Part shown: one piece after another, positions 9,492 through 18,736 of the stretch
Numbering within the stretch: the stretch's first letter is position 1
Layout of the letters: each line of letters opens with the position of its first letter
Assembly (NCBI RefSeq): GCF_900172375.1
Contig: NZ_FWFS01000009.1
Location: 150,168-214,167 of the forward strand
Length of the DNA stretch: 64,000 bases
From: Aquimixticola soesokkakensis
GTDB taxonomy: Bacteria; Pseudomonadota; Alphaproteobacteria; Rhodobacterales; Rhodobacteraceae
Reading direction: 5' to 3'
Notes under the pieces: generated by a model
What the model saw: the letters and a program-made list of their open reading frames with translations, nothing else
Told to the model about the DNA's origin: nothing
Databases searched by the model: none
Program-made: the position numbers and the translations under genes

Positions 9492-10742
9492 ATGGCGGCT
9501 GCTGGCGAGAACCTCAAGATCAACAAGGACCGGCTGTGGGATGCGCTGATGGAGATGGCCAAAGTCGGCCCCGGTGTGGCGGGGGGCAACAACCGTCAGA
9601 CCCTGACCGATGCGGACGCCGAGGGGCGCGCGCTGTTTCAGACATGGTGCGAAGCGGCGGGCTGCACCATGGGTGTGGATACGATGGGCAATATGTTTGC
9701 CACCCGCGCGGGCACCGATCCCGACGCCTTGCCGGTATATATGGGCAGCCATCTCGACACGCAGCCCACGGGTGGAAAATACGACGGTGTGCTTGGCGTT
9801 TTGGGCGGGCTTGAGGTGATGCGCACCTTGCAAGACCTTGATGTCAAAACAAAACATCCGATTGTTTTGACGAATTGGACCAATGAGGAGGGCACACGGT
9901 TTGCGCCGGCCATGCTGTCCTCGGGCGTGTTCGCCGGACTACACACGCAGGACTGGGCCTATAGCCGCCTGGACGCCGAGGGCAAAAGCTTTGGCGACGA
10001 ATTGCAGCGGATCGGCTGGGTCGGAGATGAACAAGTGGGCGCGCGCAAGATGCACGCGATGTTCGAGCTGCACATCGAACAGGGGCCGATTCTGGAAGCC
10101 GAAGGGCGCGATATCGGCGTGGTCACCCACGGGCAGGGCCTGTGGTGGCTGGAAGTTACGGTGACCGGCAAGGACGCCCATACCGGTTCGACCCCGATGG
10201 ATATGCGGGTGAATGCAGGGCTTGGCATGGCGCGGATGACCGAAGCCGTGCACCGGATCGCCATGGCCCAGCAACCCGATGCGGTGGGGGCAGTGGGGCA
10301 TTGCGATGTCTATCCCAATTCGCGCAACGTGATCCCCGGCAAGGTCGTGTTCACCGTTGATTTCCGCTCGCCCGATCTGGAAAAACTGACCGCCATGCGT
10401 GTGGCCTTTGAAGAGCAGGCGGCTGAAATTGCACAAGATCTGGGTTTGGGGTTGAGCATTGAACCCTCGGGGCATTTCGATCCGGTCACTTTTGACGACA
10501 CCTGTGTCAGCGCGGTGCGCAGCGCCGCCGAGACCTTGGGCTACAGCCATATGGATATCATTTCGGGCGCGGGCCACGATGCCTGCTGGATCAACCGCGT
10601 CGCGCCGACGGCGATGATCATGTGCCCCTGCGTGGACGGTCTGAGCCACAATGAGGCCGAAGAGATCAGCCCTGACTGGGCTGCGGCGGGGACGGATGTG
10701 TTGCTGCACGCGGTGCTGGAAACGGCGCAAGTGGTCGGCTGA
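9492..10742 (+). CDS. M20-family Zn-dependent N-carbamoyl amino acid amidohydrolase (likely beta-ureidopropionase)
   Basis: 416 residues from the ATG at 9492, which has AAAGGA upstream; an in-frame extension to 9438 has no ribosome-binding site. Metal ligands of the M20/amidase family are visible in MGSHLDTQPTGGKYDGVLG, TNWTNEEGTRF and MFELHIEQGPILE, and the C-terminal SGAGHDACW and LSHNEAEEIS are family features. Placed directly before a dihydropyrimidinase, it should release beta-alanine, CO2 and ammonia from N-carbamoyl-beta-alanine. A hydantoin-derived substrate is an alternative. Confidence 0.9.
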   Translation: MAAAGENLKINKDRLWDALMEMAKVGPGVAGGNNRQTLTDADAEGRALFQTWCEAAGCTMGVDTMGNMFATRAGTDPDALPVYMGSHLDTQPTGGKYDGVLGVLGGLEVMRTLQDLDVKTKHPIVLTNWTNEEGTRFAPAMLSSGVFAGLHTQDWAYSRLDAEGKSFGDELQRIGWVGDEQVGARKMHAMFELHIEQGPILEAEGRDIGVVTHGQGLWWLEVTVTGKDAHTGSTPMDMRVNAGLGMARMTEAVHRIAMAQQPDAVGAVGHCDVYPNSRNVIPGKVVFTVDFRSPDLEKLTAMRVAFEEQAAEIAQDLGLGLSIEPSGHFDPVTFDDTCVSAVRSAAETLGYSHMDIISGAGHDACWINRVAPTAMIMCPCVDGLSHNEAEEISPDWAAAGTDVLLHAVLETAQVVG

Positions 10743-10753
10743 TTGCGGAATTT

Positions 10754-10776
10754 GGGTATTTTTATCCGAAAGAAGA
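10754..10776 (+). repeat. Dispersed intergenic repeat, full copy
   Basis: GGGTATTTTTAT followed directly by CCGAAAGAAGA. Identical over 23 bases to 33536-33558 and over 22 bases to the reverse complement at 28624-28645. It lies in the 80-base spacer between the amidohydrolase and the dihydropyrimidinase. Confidence 0.8.
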
Positions 10777-10822
10777 TGCAGGCCACCGCAGATGTGGCCG
10801 CAACCAACACGGGAGACGGAAT

Positions 10823-12274
10823 ATGAGAAAAGTCATCAAAAACGGCACGATTGTCACGGCCGATCTGACCTATAAGGCCGATGTGCTGATCGAGGAGGGC
10901 AAGATTTGCGCGATCGGGCCGGATCTTTCGGGCGACGAGGTGATTGATGCGGCAGGGTGCTACATCATGCCCGGCGGGATTGATCCGCACACCCATCTCG
11001 AGATGCCGTTTATGGGCACCTATTCCAGCGATGATTTTGCCTCTGGCACCAAGGCGGCGCTGGCGGGGGGCACCACGATGGTGGTGGATTTCGCGCTGCC
11101 CAATCCGGGCCAGAGCCTGCTCGATGCGCTGAAGGTTTGGGACAATAAATCCGCGCAGGCCGCCTGTGACTATTCGTTCCACATGGCGATCACATGGTGG
11201 GACGAGCAGGTGTTCGACGAGATGAAAGCCGTGACCGAGCGCGGGATCAACACGTTCAAGCACTTCATGGCCTACAAGGGCTCTTTGATGGTCAATGACG
11301 ACGAGATGTTTTCCTCGTTCAAGCGCTGCGCGGAGCTGGGGGCGACGCCGCTTGTGCATGCCGAGAACGGCGATCTTGTGGCGGAAATGTCGGCCAAATT
11401 GCTGGCCGAGGGCAATACCGGTCCCGAGGCCCATGCCTATTCGCGGCCCGCGCAGGTGGAGGGTGAGGCGACCAACCGCGCCATCATGATTGCCGATATG
11501 GCCGGTGCGCCGCTTTACGTGGTGCATACCTCCTGCGAGGAAAGCCATGAGGCGATCCGGCGCGCAAAAATGAACGGCAAGCGGGTGTGGGGCGAGCCGC
11601 TGATCCAGCACCTCGTTCTGGATGAAAGCGAATATGCCCATCCCGATTGGGACCATGCCGCGCGGCGTGTGATGAGCCCGCCGTTTCGCGACAAAAAGCA
11701 CCAAGACAGCCTCTGGGCGGGGCTTGCCAGCGGGACGCTGTCCTGTGTGGCGACCGATCACTGTGCCTTTACCACCGAGCAAAAGCGCTACGGGATTGGC
11801 GATTTTACCAAGATCCCCAATGGCACCGGCGGGCTTGAGGACCGGTTGCCGGTGCTCTGGAGCAAGGGGGTGAACACCGGCCGCATCACGATGAACGAAT
11901 TTGTCGCCGTGACCTCGACCAATATTGCCAAAGTGTTGAACTGCTATCCGCAAAAGGGGGCGGTTCTGGTTGGCGCGGATGCGGATTTGGTGGTTTGGGA
12001 CCCCGAGGCCACGAAAACCATCGCCGCAGATACGCAGGTTTCTGCCATTGATTACAACGTCTTCGAGGGAATCGAGGTTAAGGGGCTTCCCAAATACGTG
12101 TTGACGCGCGGTTTTGTGGCCGTCGATCAGGGCAGGCTTCAGGCCCAAGAAGGGCATGGGCAATTTGTGGCGCGCGACCCGAACGGCACCGTCAACACGG
12201 CCCTGTCGAAATGGAAAGACCTTACCGCGCCGCGTCCCGTTGTGCGCAGCGGCATTCCCGCAAGCGGGGTTTGA
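10823..12274 (+). CDS. hydA: Dihydropyrimidinase
   Basis: Cyclic amidohydrolase of 483 residues that opens the ring of dihydrouracil, dihydrothymine or hydantoins. The binuclear metal site is complete: His56 and His58 in GIDPHTH, Lys152 (carboxylated) in FMAYKGS, His179 in VHAENG, His235 in VVHTSC and Asp312 in ATDHCAF. The ATG follows GGAGACGG. Together with the gene upstream it makes steps two and three of reductive pyrimidine breakdown. The first-step enzyme, dihydropyrimidine dehydrogenase, is not in the window. Confidence 0.96.
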   Translation: MRKVIKNGTIVTADLTYKADVLIEEGKICAIGPDLSGDEVIDAAGCYIMPGGIDPHTHLEMPFMGTYSSDDFASGTKAALAGGTTMVVDFALPNPGQSLLDALKVWDNKSAQAACDYSFHMAITWWDEQVFDEMKAVTERGINTFKHFMAYKGSLMVNDDEMFSSFKRCAELGATPLVHAENGDLVAEMSAKLLAEGNTGPEAHAYSRPAQVEGEATNRAIMIADMAGAPLYVVHTSCEESHEAIRRAKMNGKRVWGEPLIQHLVLDESEYAHPDWDHAARRVMSPPFRDKKHQDSLWAGLASGTLSCVATDHCAFTTEQKRYGIGDFTKIPNGTGGLEDRLPVLWSKGVNTGRITMNEFVAVTSTNIAKVLNCYPQKGAVLVGADADLVVWDPEATKTIAADTQVSAIDYNVFEGIEVKGLPKYVLTRGFVAVDQGRLQAQEGHGQFVARDPNGTVNTALSKWKDLTAPRPVVRSGIPASGV

Positions 12275-12275
12275 G

Positions 12276-13052
12276 GTGAAGACTCCTGTCATCAATGCCA
12301 AAGGCGTTTGCCTGACCTTTGAAACCAACGACGGGCCGGTACAGGCGCTCAAGGATGTCGATCTGGGCATCGAGCGGGGGGAATTCGTCAGCTTTATCGG
12401 CCCTTCGGGGTGCGGCAAGACGACGTTTTTGCGCTGCATCGCGGGATTGGAAGTGCCCACGGGCGGGACGCTGACAGTCAATGGCCTGACGCCCGACGAG
12501 GCCCGCAAGGCGCGCAGCTATGGCTATGTCTTTCAGGCCGCCGGGCTTTATCCGTGGCGCACGATTGCGGGCAACATCAAGTTGCCGCTGGAAATCATGG
12601 GCTATTCCAAGGCCGATCAGGAAAAGCGGGTGGAAAAGGTGCTGGGGCTGGTGGAGCTTGACAGCTTTGGCAAGAAATTTCCCTGGCAGCTGTCGGGGGG
12701 GATGCAGCAGCGCGCCTCGATTGCGCGCGCGCTGGCCTTTGATGCCGATATCTTGCTGATGGACGAGCCCTTCGGGGCGCTTGACGAGATCGTGCGCGAC
12801 CATTTGAACGAGCAGCTTCTGGCGCTTTGGGCGCGCACCCAAAAGACCATCGGCTTTGTCACCCATTCCATTCCCGAGGCGGTCTATCTGTCGACGAAAA
12901 TCGTGGTGATGAGCCCGCGCCCGGGTCGCATTGCCGAGGTGATCGAAAGCACGCTGCCGCGCGAACGCCCGCTTGATATTCGCGAAAGTCCCGAATTTAT
13001 CGCGCTGGCGCACCGCGTGCGCGAGGGCCTGCGTGAAGGGCATGACGCATGA
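12276..13052 (+). CDS. ABC transporter ATP-binding protein (nitrate/taurine/pyrimidine-precursor type)
   Basis: 258 residues from the GTG at 12276, one base after the hydA stop; upstream in-frame sequence codes no family residues. Walker A GPSGCGKTT, signature LSGGMQQRASIARALAF, Walker B ILLMDEPFGALD and the switch His in TKTIGFVTHSIPEA-type sequence are present. It belongs to the SsuB/TauB/ThiZ-like group. It is in one operon with two permeases and a binding protein, and probably imports a pyrimidine. Confidence 0.93.
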   Translation: MKTPVINAKGVCLTFETNDGPVQALKDVDLGIERGEFVSFIGPSGCGKTTFLRCIAGLEVPTGGTLTVNGLTPDEARKARSYGYVFQAAGLYPWRTIAGNIKLPLEIMGYSKADQEKRVEKVLGLVELDSFGKKFPWQLSGGMQQRASIARALAFDADILLMDEPFGALDEIVRDHLNEQLLALWARTQKTIGFVTHSIPEAVYLSTKIVVMSPRPGRIAEVIESTLPRERPLDIRESPEFIALAHRVREGLREGHDA

Positions 13053-13912
13053 CGAAAGTTGTGCCGGTTTTGACCGTGATTGTGGCGCTGGTGCTGATCT
13101 GGTACGCCGCCGCCGTGGGTATGAATGCGCAATGGGCCCGCGATCAGGCGGCGCGCGCCGAGACCACGCTTGGGTTTGGCGAACTGGTGGTCGATACCTG
13201 GTCGCAGGATCGCCCCGTTCTGCCCGCGCCCCATCAAGTGGCGCAGGGGCTCTATGACAGTGTTCTTGCGATCAAGCCGACCTCGAAACGCAGCCTTGTC
13301 TATCACGGCTGGATCACGCTGTCGGCCACTTTGGCGGGTTTCGGGATCGGGACCTTGGCGGGGATCGCCCTGGCGGTGGGGATCGTGCACAGCCGCGCCA
13401 TGGATATGTCGGTGATGCCCTGGGCGATTGCAAGCCAGACCATCCCGATCCTCGCCATCGCGCCGATGATCATCGTGGTGCTCAATTCCATCGGCATTTC
13501 CGGTCTGCTGCCCAAAGCCATCATTTCCGCCTATCTGTCGTTCTTTCCGGTGGTGGTGGGGATGGTCAAAGGCCTGCGCGCGCCCGATGCGATGCAGCTT
13601 GACCAGATGCGCACCTGGTCGGCCACCAACAGCCAGACCTTCTGGCGGCTGCGCCTGCCCAGTTCGATGCCCTATCTGTTTGCCTCCCTGAAAGTGGCGA
13701 TTGCCGCCGCTTTGGTCGGCACGATTGTGGCCGAATTGCCCGCAGGGGCCACGCGCGGTCTTGGCGCGCGCCTGTTGAGCGGCTCCTACTACGGGCAGAC
13801 GGTGCAGATCTGGTCGGCACTCTTTGCGGCGGCGGCGCTGGCGGCGGCGCTTGTCGTCATCGTTGGTCTGATCGAGCGGGGCGTGTTGAAACGGATGGGG
13901 ATGGCGCAATGA
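13049..13912 (+). CDS. ABC transporter permease
   Basis: 287 residues. A first membrane helix at residues 5-25 is followed by a soluble stretch and then the usual five-helix BPD_transp_1 core; the EAA loop lies around FRLRLPSSMPYLFASLKVA. It overlaps the ATPase gene by 4 bases (ATGA), and the next permease by 4 bases. The two permeases probably form a heterodimer. Confidence 0.92.
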   Translation: MTKVVPVLTVIVALVLIWYAAAVGMNAQWARDQAARAETTLGFGELVVDTWSQDRPVLPAPHQVAQGLYDSVLAIKPTSKRSLVYHGWITLSATLAGFGIGTLAGIALAVGIVHSRAMDMSVMPWAIASQTIPILAIAPMIIVVLNSIGISGLLPKAIISAYLSFFPVVVGMVKGLRAPDAMQLDQMRTWSATNSQTFWRLRLPSSMPYLFASLKVAIAAALVGTIVAELPAGATRGLGARLLSGSYYGQTVQIWSALFAAAALAAALVVIVGLIERGVLKRMGMAQ

Positions 13913-14757
13913 GCCTGTTGAAACTTCTGGTCGTGCTGGCGGTTTGGGGCGGGCTTTGGGCACTGAACGCACGGCTTGCGGCGCGCGGGCACCACATCCG
14001 TGCCATTCGCCTTGCCGTGCCGGTAATCTTTGGTCTGACGCTGGTGTTGCTGTGGGAAATGGTGGTGCGTCTGTTCGGCGTGTCCTCGGTGATCCTGCCC
14101 GCGCCCTCGGCCATCGCGCAGCGCTTTGCCGCCGAGACCCCGACGCTTTGGATCGACTTTGTGCAAACCATGCTCAAGGGCGCGCTGTCGGGCTATGTTC
14201 TGGGCTGCGGGGCGGCGTTCGTGACGGCGGTGTTGATCGACCGCTCGCCATTTTTGCAGGCGGGGCTGTTGCCGGTGGGCAATTTCGTTGCGGCCCTGCC
14301 GATTGTCGGCATCGCGCCGATCCTTGTGATGTGGTTCGGGTTCGATTGGCATTCCAAGGCGGCGGTCGTGGTGGTGATGGTGTTCTTTCCGGTGCTGGTG
14401 AACACGGTTGCAGGCTTGCAAGCGACAACCGCCATGCAGCGCGACCTGATGCACACCTATGCGGCAAGCTATTGGCAGGGGCTGGTCAAACTGCGCCTGC
14501 CGGCGGCGATGCCCTTTGTTTTCAACGGGCTGAAAATTGCGACAACGCTGGCGCTTATCGGGGCGATTGTTGCGGAATTTTTCGGCTCTCCCACCCGCGG
14601 GATGGGATTTCGCATCTCGACGGAGGTGGGGCGGCTTGGACTTGATATGGTCTGGGCGGAGATCACGGTGGCGGCTATCGCCGGCTCGGTTTTTTACGGG
14701 GCGGTGTCGCTGATCGAGAAAGGGGTGACCTTTTGGCACCCTTCGCAACGCGGATAA
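13909..14757 (+). CDS. ABC transporter permease
   Basis: 282 residues, with the same fold as the preceding permease: N-terminal helices, the periplasm-facing LFGVSSVILPAPSAIAQRF, and the EAA loop near GLVKLRLPAAMPFVFNGLKI. It is translationally coupled to its partner. Its end is followed by a 65-base spacer and then the binding protein. Confidence 0.92.
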   Translation: MSLLKLLVVLAVWGGLWALNARLAARGHHIRAIRLAVPVIFGLTLVLLWEMVVRLFGVSSVILPAPSAIAQRFAAETPTLWIDFVQTMLKGALSGYVLGCGAAFVTAVLIDRSPFLQAGLLPVGNFVAALPIVGIAPILVMWFGFDWHSKAAVVVVMVFFPVLVNTVAGLQATTAMQRDLMHTYAASYWQGLVKLRLPAAMPFVFNGLKIATTLALIGAIVAEFFGSPTRGMGFRISTEVGRLGLDMVWAEITVAAIAGSVFYGAVSLIEKGVTFWHPSQRG

Positions 14758-14822
14758 GCGCGAAGCGACCATAAAAGACGGGAAAACCCGTTTATTTTGC
14801 ACAACTTGGAGGTTGTTTGGAT

Positions 14823-15806
14823 ATGAAAACGGTATTGGGTTCGGTCGCGGGTCTCGCGATGATGGCAGGGGGCGCATTTGCCGCCGATGAGGTCAATCTT
14901 CAGCTCAAATGGGTCACGCAGGCGCAATTTGCAGGCTATTATGTCGCGCTGGAAAAGGGCCTGTACGAGGCCGAGGATCTTGACGTCACCATCCTGCCCG
15001 GTGGTCCCGATGTGGCGCCGGTACAGGTGCTTTTGGGCGGCGGCGCGGATGTGATGGTTGACTGGATGCCCTCGGCGCTGGCCGCGCGCGAACAGGGGGC
15101 ACCGGTGGTCAATATTGCCCAGCCCTATAAGGCGTCGGGCATGATGCTGACCTGTCTGAAAGAAAGCGGTGTGGAAAGCCCCGAGGATTTCCCCGATCAC
15201 ACGCTGGGTGTGTGGTTCTTTGGCAATGAATACCCCTTCCTGTCATGGATGAGCAAACTTGGCATCGCCACCGATGGGTCCGAGGGCGGTGTGACCGTGC
15301 TCAAGCAGGGCTTCAACGTCGATCCGCTGCTGCAAAAGCAGGCCGCGTGCATTTCGACCATGACCTACAACGAATATTGGCAGGTGATCGACGCGGGCAT
15401 TTCCGAGGACGATCTGGTGACCTTCAAATATGAGGACGAAGGCGTCGCAACGCTGGAGGACGGTCTTTACGTTCTGGAAGAGAACCTGGAAGATCCTGAA
15501 TTCAAAGATAAGATGGTGCGCTTTGTGAAAGCCTCCATGGCGGGTTGGAAATGGGCCGAGGAAAACCCTGACGAGGCCGCGATGATCGTGCTCGACTACG
15601 ACGAAACCGGCGCACAGACCGAAGAGCATCAAAAACGCATGATGGGCGAAGTGGCGAAACTGACCGCAGGCTCGAACGGCGCGCTGGACGTTGCGGATTA
15701 CGAACGCACGGTTGCGACCTTGATGGGCGGCGGTTCGGACCCTGTGATCACAATGGAACCCGAAGGGGCTTATACGTTGGAAATCACCGACGCGGCCCTG
15801 CAATAA
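14823..15806 (+). CDS. NMT1/THI5-like ABC substrate-binding protein
   Basis: 327 residues with a signal peptide cut near GGAFA-ADEV. The mature N-terminus LQLKWVTQAQFAGYYVALEK is the NMT1/THI5 signature, shared by binding proteins for pyrimidine precursors of thiamine, riboflavin and related small ring compounds. The ATG at 14823 is chosen because the only earlier in-frame start is a TTG; TTGGAGG lies 10 bases upstream. As the last gene of the pyrimidine operon, it likely binds uracil, thymine or a dihydro form (inference). Confidence 0.92.
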   Translation: MKTVLGSVAGLAMMAGGAFAADEVNLQLKWVTQAQFAGYYVALEKGLYEAEDLDVTILPGGPDVAPVQVLLGGGADVMVDWMPSALAAREQGAPVVNIAQPYKASGMMLTCLKESGVESPEDFPDHTLGVWFFGNEYPFLSWMSKLGIATDGSEGGVTVLKQGFNVDPLLQKQAACISTMTYNEYWQVIDAGISEDDLVTFKYEDEGVATLEDGLYVLEENLEDPEFKDKMVRFVKASMAGWKWAEENPDEAAMIVLDYDETGAQTEEHQKRMMGEVAKLTAGSNGALDVADYERTVATLMGGGSDPVITMEPEGAYTLEITDAALQ

Positions 15807-15825
15807 AGGCTGGATGATTTGAGGC

Positions 15826-15856
15826 TGAAAGCGCGCTCCTCGGGGCGCGCTTTTTT
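15826..15856 (+). terminator. Intrinsic terminator of the pyrimidine operon
   Basis: AAAGCGCGC and GCGCGCTTT pair around TCCTCGGG and are followed by a T run. The downstream end touches the stop codon of the convergent gene. Confidence 0.85.
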
Positions 15857-16709
15857 ACAACAGGCGGCTGCGCCCGAGGCTCTGCAGGCGCGCGCCGCTT
15901 TCGCGTTTGAAGCGCAAAAGCCCCGCCGCGCGCGGGTCCACGCGGCCAAGGTCGATCTGGACAACACCCGCCGCCGCCAGATCACAAGCCGCGCGCCACA
16001 GAATGGCGTTATGGGCATTGGCGCGGCGCGCGGCGTCGGGCGCATGACCGATCCAGTAGGTCGCCGTGTTTCCATGTTTCAAAAACAACATTTGCCCTCC
16101 CGCCGCCTCGTAAAGCCAGAGGGCGCGGGCATCGGCGTGATGCAGCGCGAGGGTGAATTCGGCCGGAAGGGCGCGGTAGTTGCGCGCCTTTTGCTGGGCC
16201 TTTTCGGCGCGCAGCAGCGGGGCGAGGCTTTCGGGGGTTGCGTTGAGGCGGGCGGGCGTCACGCGCGCGGTTTCGGATTTTACCAGGCGATTGCGCCACT
16301 TTTGATGCATCCTTGCGCGGATCGCTTCGGGCCCGCCGCGCAGGTCCAGCGTCGCGACCTGCGGTCCCGCAAGGGAGAGGCGGCGGCGGGGCGCGCCCCC
16401 TGCGTCTTGTGGGGTCATGAGGGTCAGGCGCGGCGTCGCGCACGACAGGGCCGCGCAGGTCTGGGACAGGGGGGCGTTGCCCGAGAGCGGGCCGCGCGAG
16501 GTAAGCCAGACAGGCACCCCCAATAGGGTGCGGGTTAAAAACTGCGCACCGGCAACGATGTCACCGGCTTCCCGCAGGGCAAGGCGCGTCATCGGACGGC
16601 CCACGGCCGCACAGGCCTGGGCGTAGAGGCTGCGCTGGGGCAGGGCGGCAAGATTGTGATCACAAAATTGCTGCCACTCGGAATCTTCGGGGTCGCGGTC
16701 GATGTCCAT
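15855..16709 (-). CDS. FemAB/GNAT-like acyltransferase
   Basis: 284 residues from the ATG at 16709. Sequence such as MHQKWRNRLVKSE, LLRAEKAQQKARNYRALP and TYWIGHAPDAARRANAHNAILW resembles the FemAB-like / acetyltransferase-6 group, which puts amino-acyl or acyl groups on peptidoglycan, polysaccharide or other acceptors. The substrate is unknown. An in-frame extension to 16817 exists but adds 36 residues without a family match. It is convergent with the pyrimidine operon and divergent from the XRE gene. Confidence 0.7.
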   Translation of the reverse strand: MDIDRDPEDSEWQQFCDHNLAALPQRSLYAQACAAVGRPMTRLALREAGDIVAGAQFLTRTLLGVPVWLTSRGPLSGNAPLSQTCAALSCATPRLTLMTPQDAGGAPRRRLSLAGPQVATLDLRGGPEAIRARMHQKWRNRLVKSETARVTPARLNATPESLAPLLRAEKAQQKARNYRALPAEFTLALHHADARALWLYEAAGGQMLFLKHGNTATYWIGHAPDAARRANAHNAILWRAACDLAAAGVVQIDLGRVDPRAAGLLRFKRESGARLQSLGRSRLL

Positions 16710-16901
16710 GGGGTATTCTAGCGCCAAAGAGCTGAAAACATGGTTAACGCGGTCCCAGTCCTGCGGCGCGTGGTGACAGGTGTCGGCCCCTCGGGCGCGT
16801 TGAAAATTATCGGGCAAATTCCCTGAATGCTTGCGTTTTTGTGTAAATTTCGGCTGAATAACTCCGGATAAGGTGTAAAGGCAGCCACAAAGGAGGCATT
16901 G

Positions 16902-18269
16902 ATGGCGCGTTCAGCCCTGACAGGCACCCGAATCCGCGAACGGCGGTTGCTGGCGGGGATCAAGCAGGCGGCTCTGGCCCAGCAGGTCGGCATTTCACCT
17001 GCCTATCTCAACCTGATCGAACACAACCGGCGCAAGATTGGCGGCAAGCTGTTGGTCGCGCTGGCGCGCGGATTGCATGTCGATGTCGCCACCCTGACCG
17101 AAGGCGCGCAGACAGCGGTCATTGATGCGCTGCGCGAGGCCGGAGGCGCGCAGGCGCGCGATATTGCGGGCAGCGCGCCGGAACTGGACCGGCTTGAAGA
17201 TTTCGCAGGGCGCTTTCCCGGTTGGGCGGATCTGATCGCCGCGCAGCGCCTGCGCATCACGGCGCTTGAACGCAATGTGGCGGCGCTGACGGATCGTCTG
17301 GCCCATGATCCCTATCTGTCGCAGGCGCTGCACGAGGTGCTGTCGATGGTCACGGCGGTGCGCGCCACCGCCGGAATTCTGGCCAATGGCGGCGAGATCG
17401 AGCGTGACTGGCAGCTGCGCTTTCACCGCAATATTTACGAGGATAGTCAAAGGCTTGCGCAGGGGGCGCAGGCGCTGGTGTCCTATCTTGATAGCGAGGG
17501 CAAAGAGGCGGTGGCCCTCTCGACACCGCTGGACGAGCTGGAAGGCTGGCTGGCTGCGCGCGACTATCATCTGGCCGAACTGGAGGGGGCCGATCCGGCG
17601 GGCGCGCCGCTGGAAACGGTGATGGCGCGTGAGGATGTGCGGGCGCTCGGTGGCGCGGCGCAAAGCCTGCTGCGCGCGGTTGCGGCGCAATATCTGTCTG
17701 ACGCCCAAGCCATGCCCCTTGCGCCGCTCAGCGCGCAGATTGCCGCGCATCTGCCGCGAGACGGGCTTGATCCGGCACAGATCTGCGCGGCCTTTGGCAC
17801 CTCCCTTGCGCAGGGGCTGCGCCGGTTGGCGGCTGTGCCTGCAACGGATCAAGGTCCGCTTGCGCAGCCGTTGGGCTTTGTCAGTTGCGACGGTTCGGGG
17901 ACCGTTTTGCGGCGCAAGGGGATCGAGGGGTTCGCGCCGCCGCGCTTTGGTCCCACCTGTCCGCTCTGGCCGCTCTACGGGGCGTTGCAGCGCCCCATGC
18001 AGCCGCTGCGCCAGCGGGTGGCCTTGGCCGGGCAGGGCGAGCGGCGGTTTGTCGCCTTTGCCATCTGCGCGCCGCAGGGGGTGCAGGGGTTCAACCGTGC
18101 CACCGTCTGGGAGGCCGTCATGCTTTTGGTGCCCGAGGATCTGTTGCCCGCTGACCCTGCGCAGCCCCGTCGCGACGAGGTGCTCGAGGTGGGAACGACC
18201 TGCCGGCTGTGTCCCAAAGCAGACTGCGCCGCGCGCCGCGAGCCATCGGTGATTTCGGGGCCGCTGTGA
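16902..18269 (+). CDS. XRE-family regulator with ScfR/DUF2083-type C-terminal domain
   Basis: 455 residues. The N-terminal XRE helix-turn-helix is LLAGIKQAALAQQVGISPAY and LNLIEHNRRKI. The C-terminal part is of the short-chain fatty-acyl regulator type (RamB/PrpC-regulator relatives), with FGPTCPLWPLYGALQRP and a cysteine cluster CRLCPKADC near the end. Such proteins regulate the glyoxylate shunt or propionate and acyl-CoA metabolism. AGGAGG lies 5 bases before the ATG. The next genes are a receiver and a symporter-kinase, and the group may sense and respond to short-chain acids (inference). Confidence 0.85.
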   Translation: MARSALTGTRIRERRLLAGIKQAALAQQVGISPAYLNLIEHNRRKIGGKLLVALARGLHVDVATLTEGAQTAVIDALREAGGAQARDIAGSAPELDRLEDFAGRFPGWADLIAAQRLRITALERNVAALTDRLAHDPYLSQALHEVLSMVTAVRATAGILANGGEIERDWQLRFHRNIYEDSQRLAQGAQALVSYLDSEGKEAVALSTPLDELEGWLAARDYHLAELEGADPAGAPLETVMAREDVRALGGAAQSLLRAVAAQYLSDAQAMPLAPLSAQIAAHLPRDGLDPAQICAAFGTSLAQGLRRLAAVPATDQGPLAQPLGFVSCDGSGTVLRRKGIEGFAPPRFGPTCPLWPLYGALQRPMQPLRQRVALAGQGERRFVAFAICAPQGVQGFNRATVWEAVMLLVPEDLLPADPAQPRRDEVLEVGTTCRLCPKADCAARREPSVISGPL

Positions 18270-18358
18270 CGCGCGCTGCGACATCTTTGACAGGACCGGA
18301 ACGAGGGGTGATAAAGGGCGGGACGCGCGGGGAGGCGTGGACGCGCAGGGAGAGCGGG

Positions 18359-18736
18359 ATGCGGGTTTTACTGATCGAGGACGAGCCGAATATCACCGAG
18401 GCGCTGCGGTTTGTCTTGTCGCGCGACGGCTGGCTGGTGGACACGCATGCCGATGGCGCAACGGCCTTGCGCGCCATCGCGGATAAAGCACCCCAGGTGA
18501 TCGTGCTGGATGTCATGCTGCCCAATCGCTCGGGGTTCGAGATTTTGCGCGATCTGCGCGCGCAGGGCTCATCGGTGCCGGTTTTAATGTTGACGGCGCG
18601 CGGGCAGCAACGCGACCGCGATCTGGCGCAGGCCGCAGGCGCGACCGCCTTTATGACCAAGCCCTTTTCCAACGCCGACATCGTGGCCGCATTGCGCGCA
18701 TTGCGCCCCTCGGATGCGCCCCGAGTTAGCCCGTGA
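18359..18736 (+). CDS. Stand-alone response regulator receiver (CheY-like)
   Basis: 125 residues with only a receiver domain: acidic pair EDE at 7-9, the phospho-acceptor Asp in VIVLDVMLPNRSG, Thr in MLTARG and Lys in MTKPFSN. No output domain follows. The ATG at 18359 has AGGGAGAG just upstream. It sits two genes before a histidine kinase without its own receiver, so it is the likely partner. Confidence 0.9.
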   Translation: MRVLLIEDEPNITEALRFVLSRDGWLVDTHADGATALRAIADKAPQVIVLDVMLPNRSGFEILRDLRAQGSSVPVLMLTARGQQRDRDLAQAAGATAFMTKPFSNADIVAALRALRPSDAPRVSP

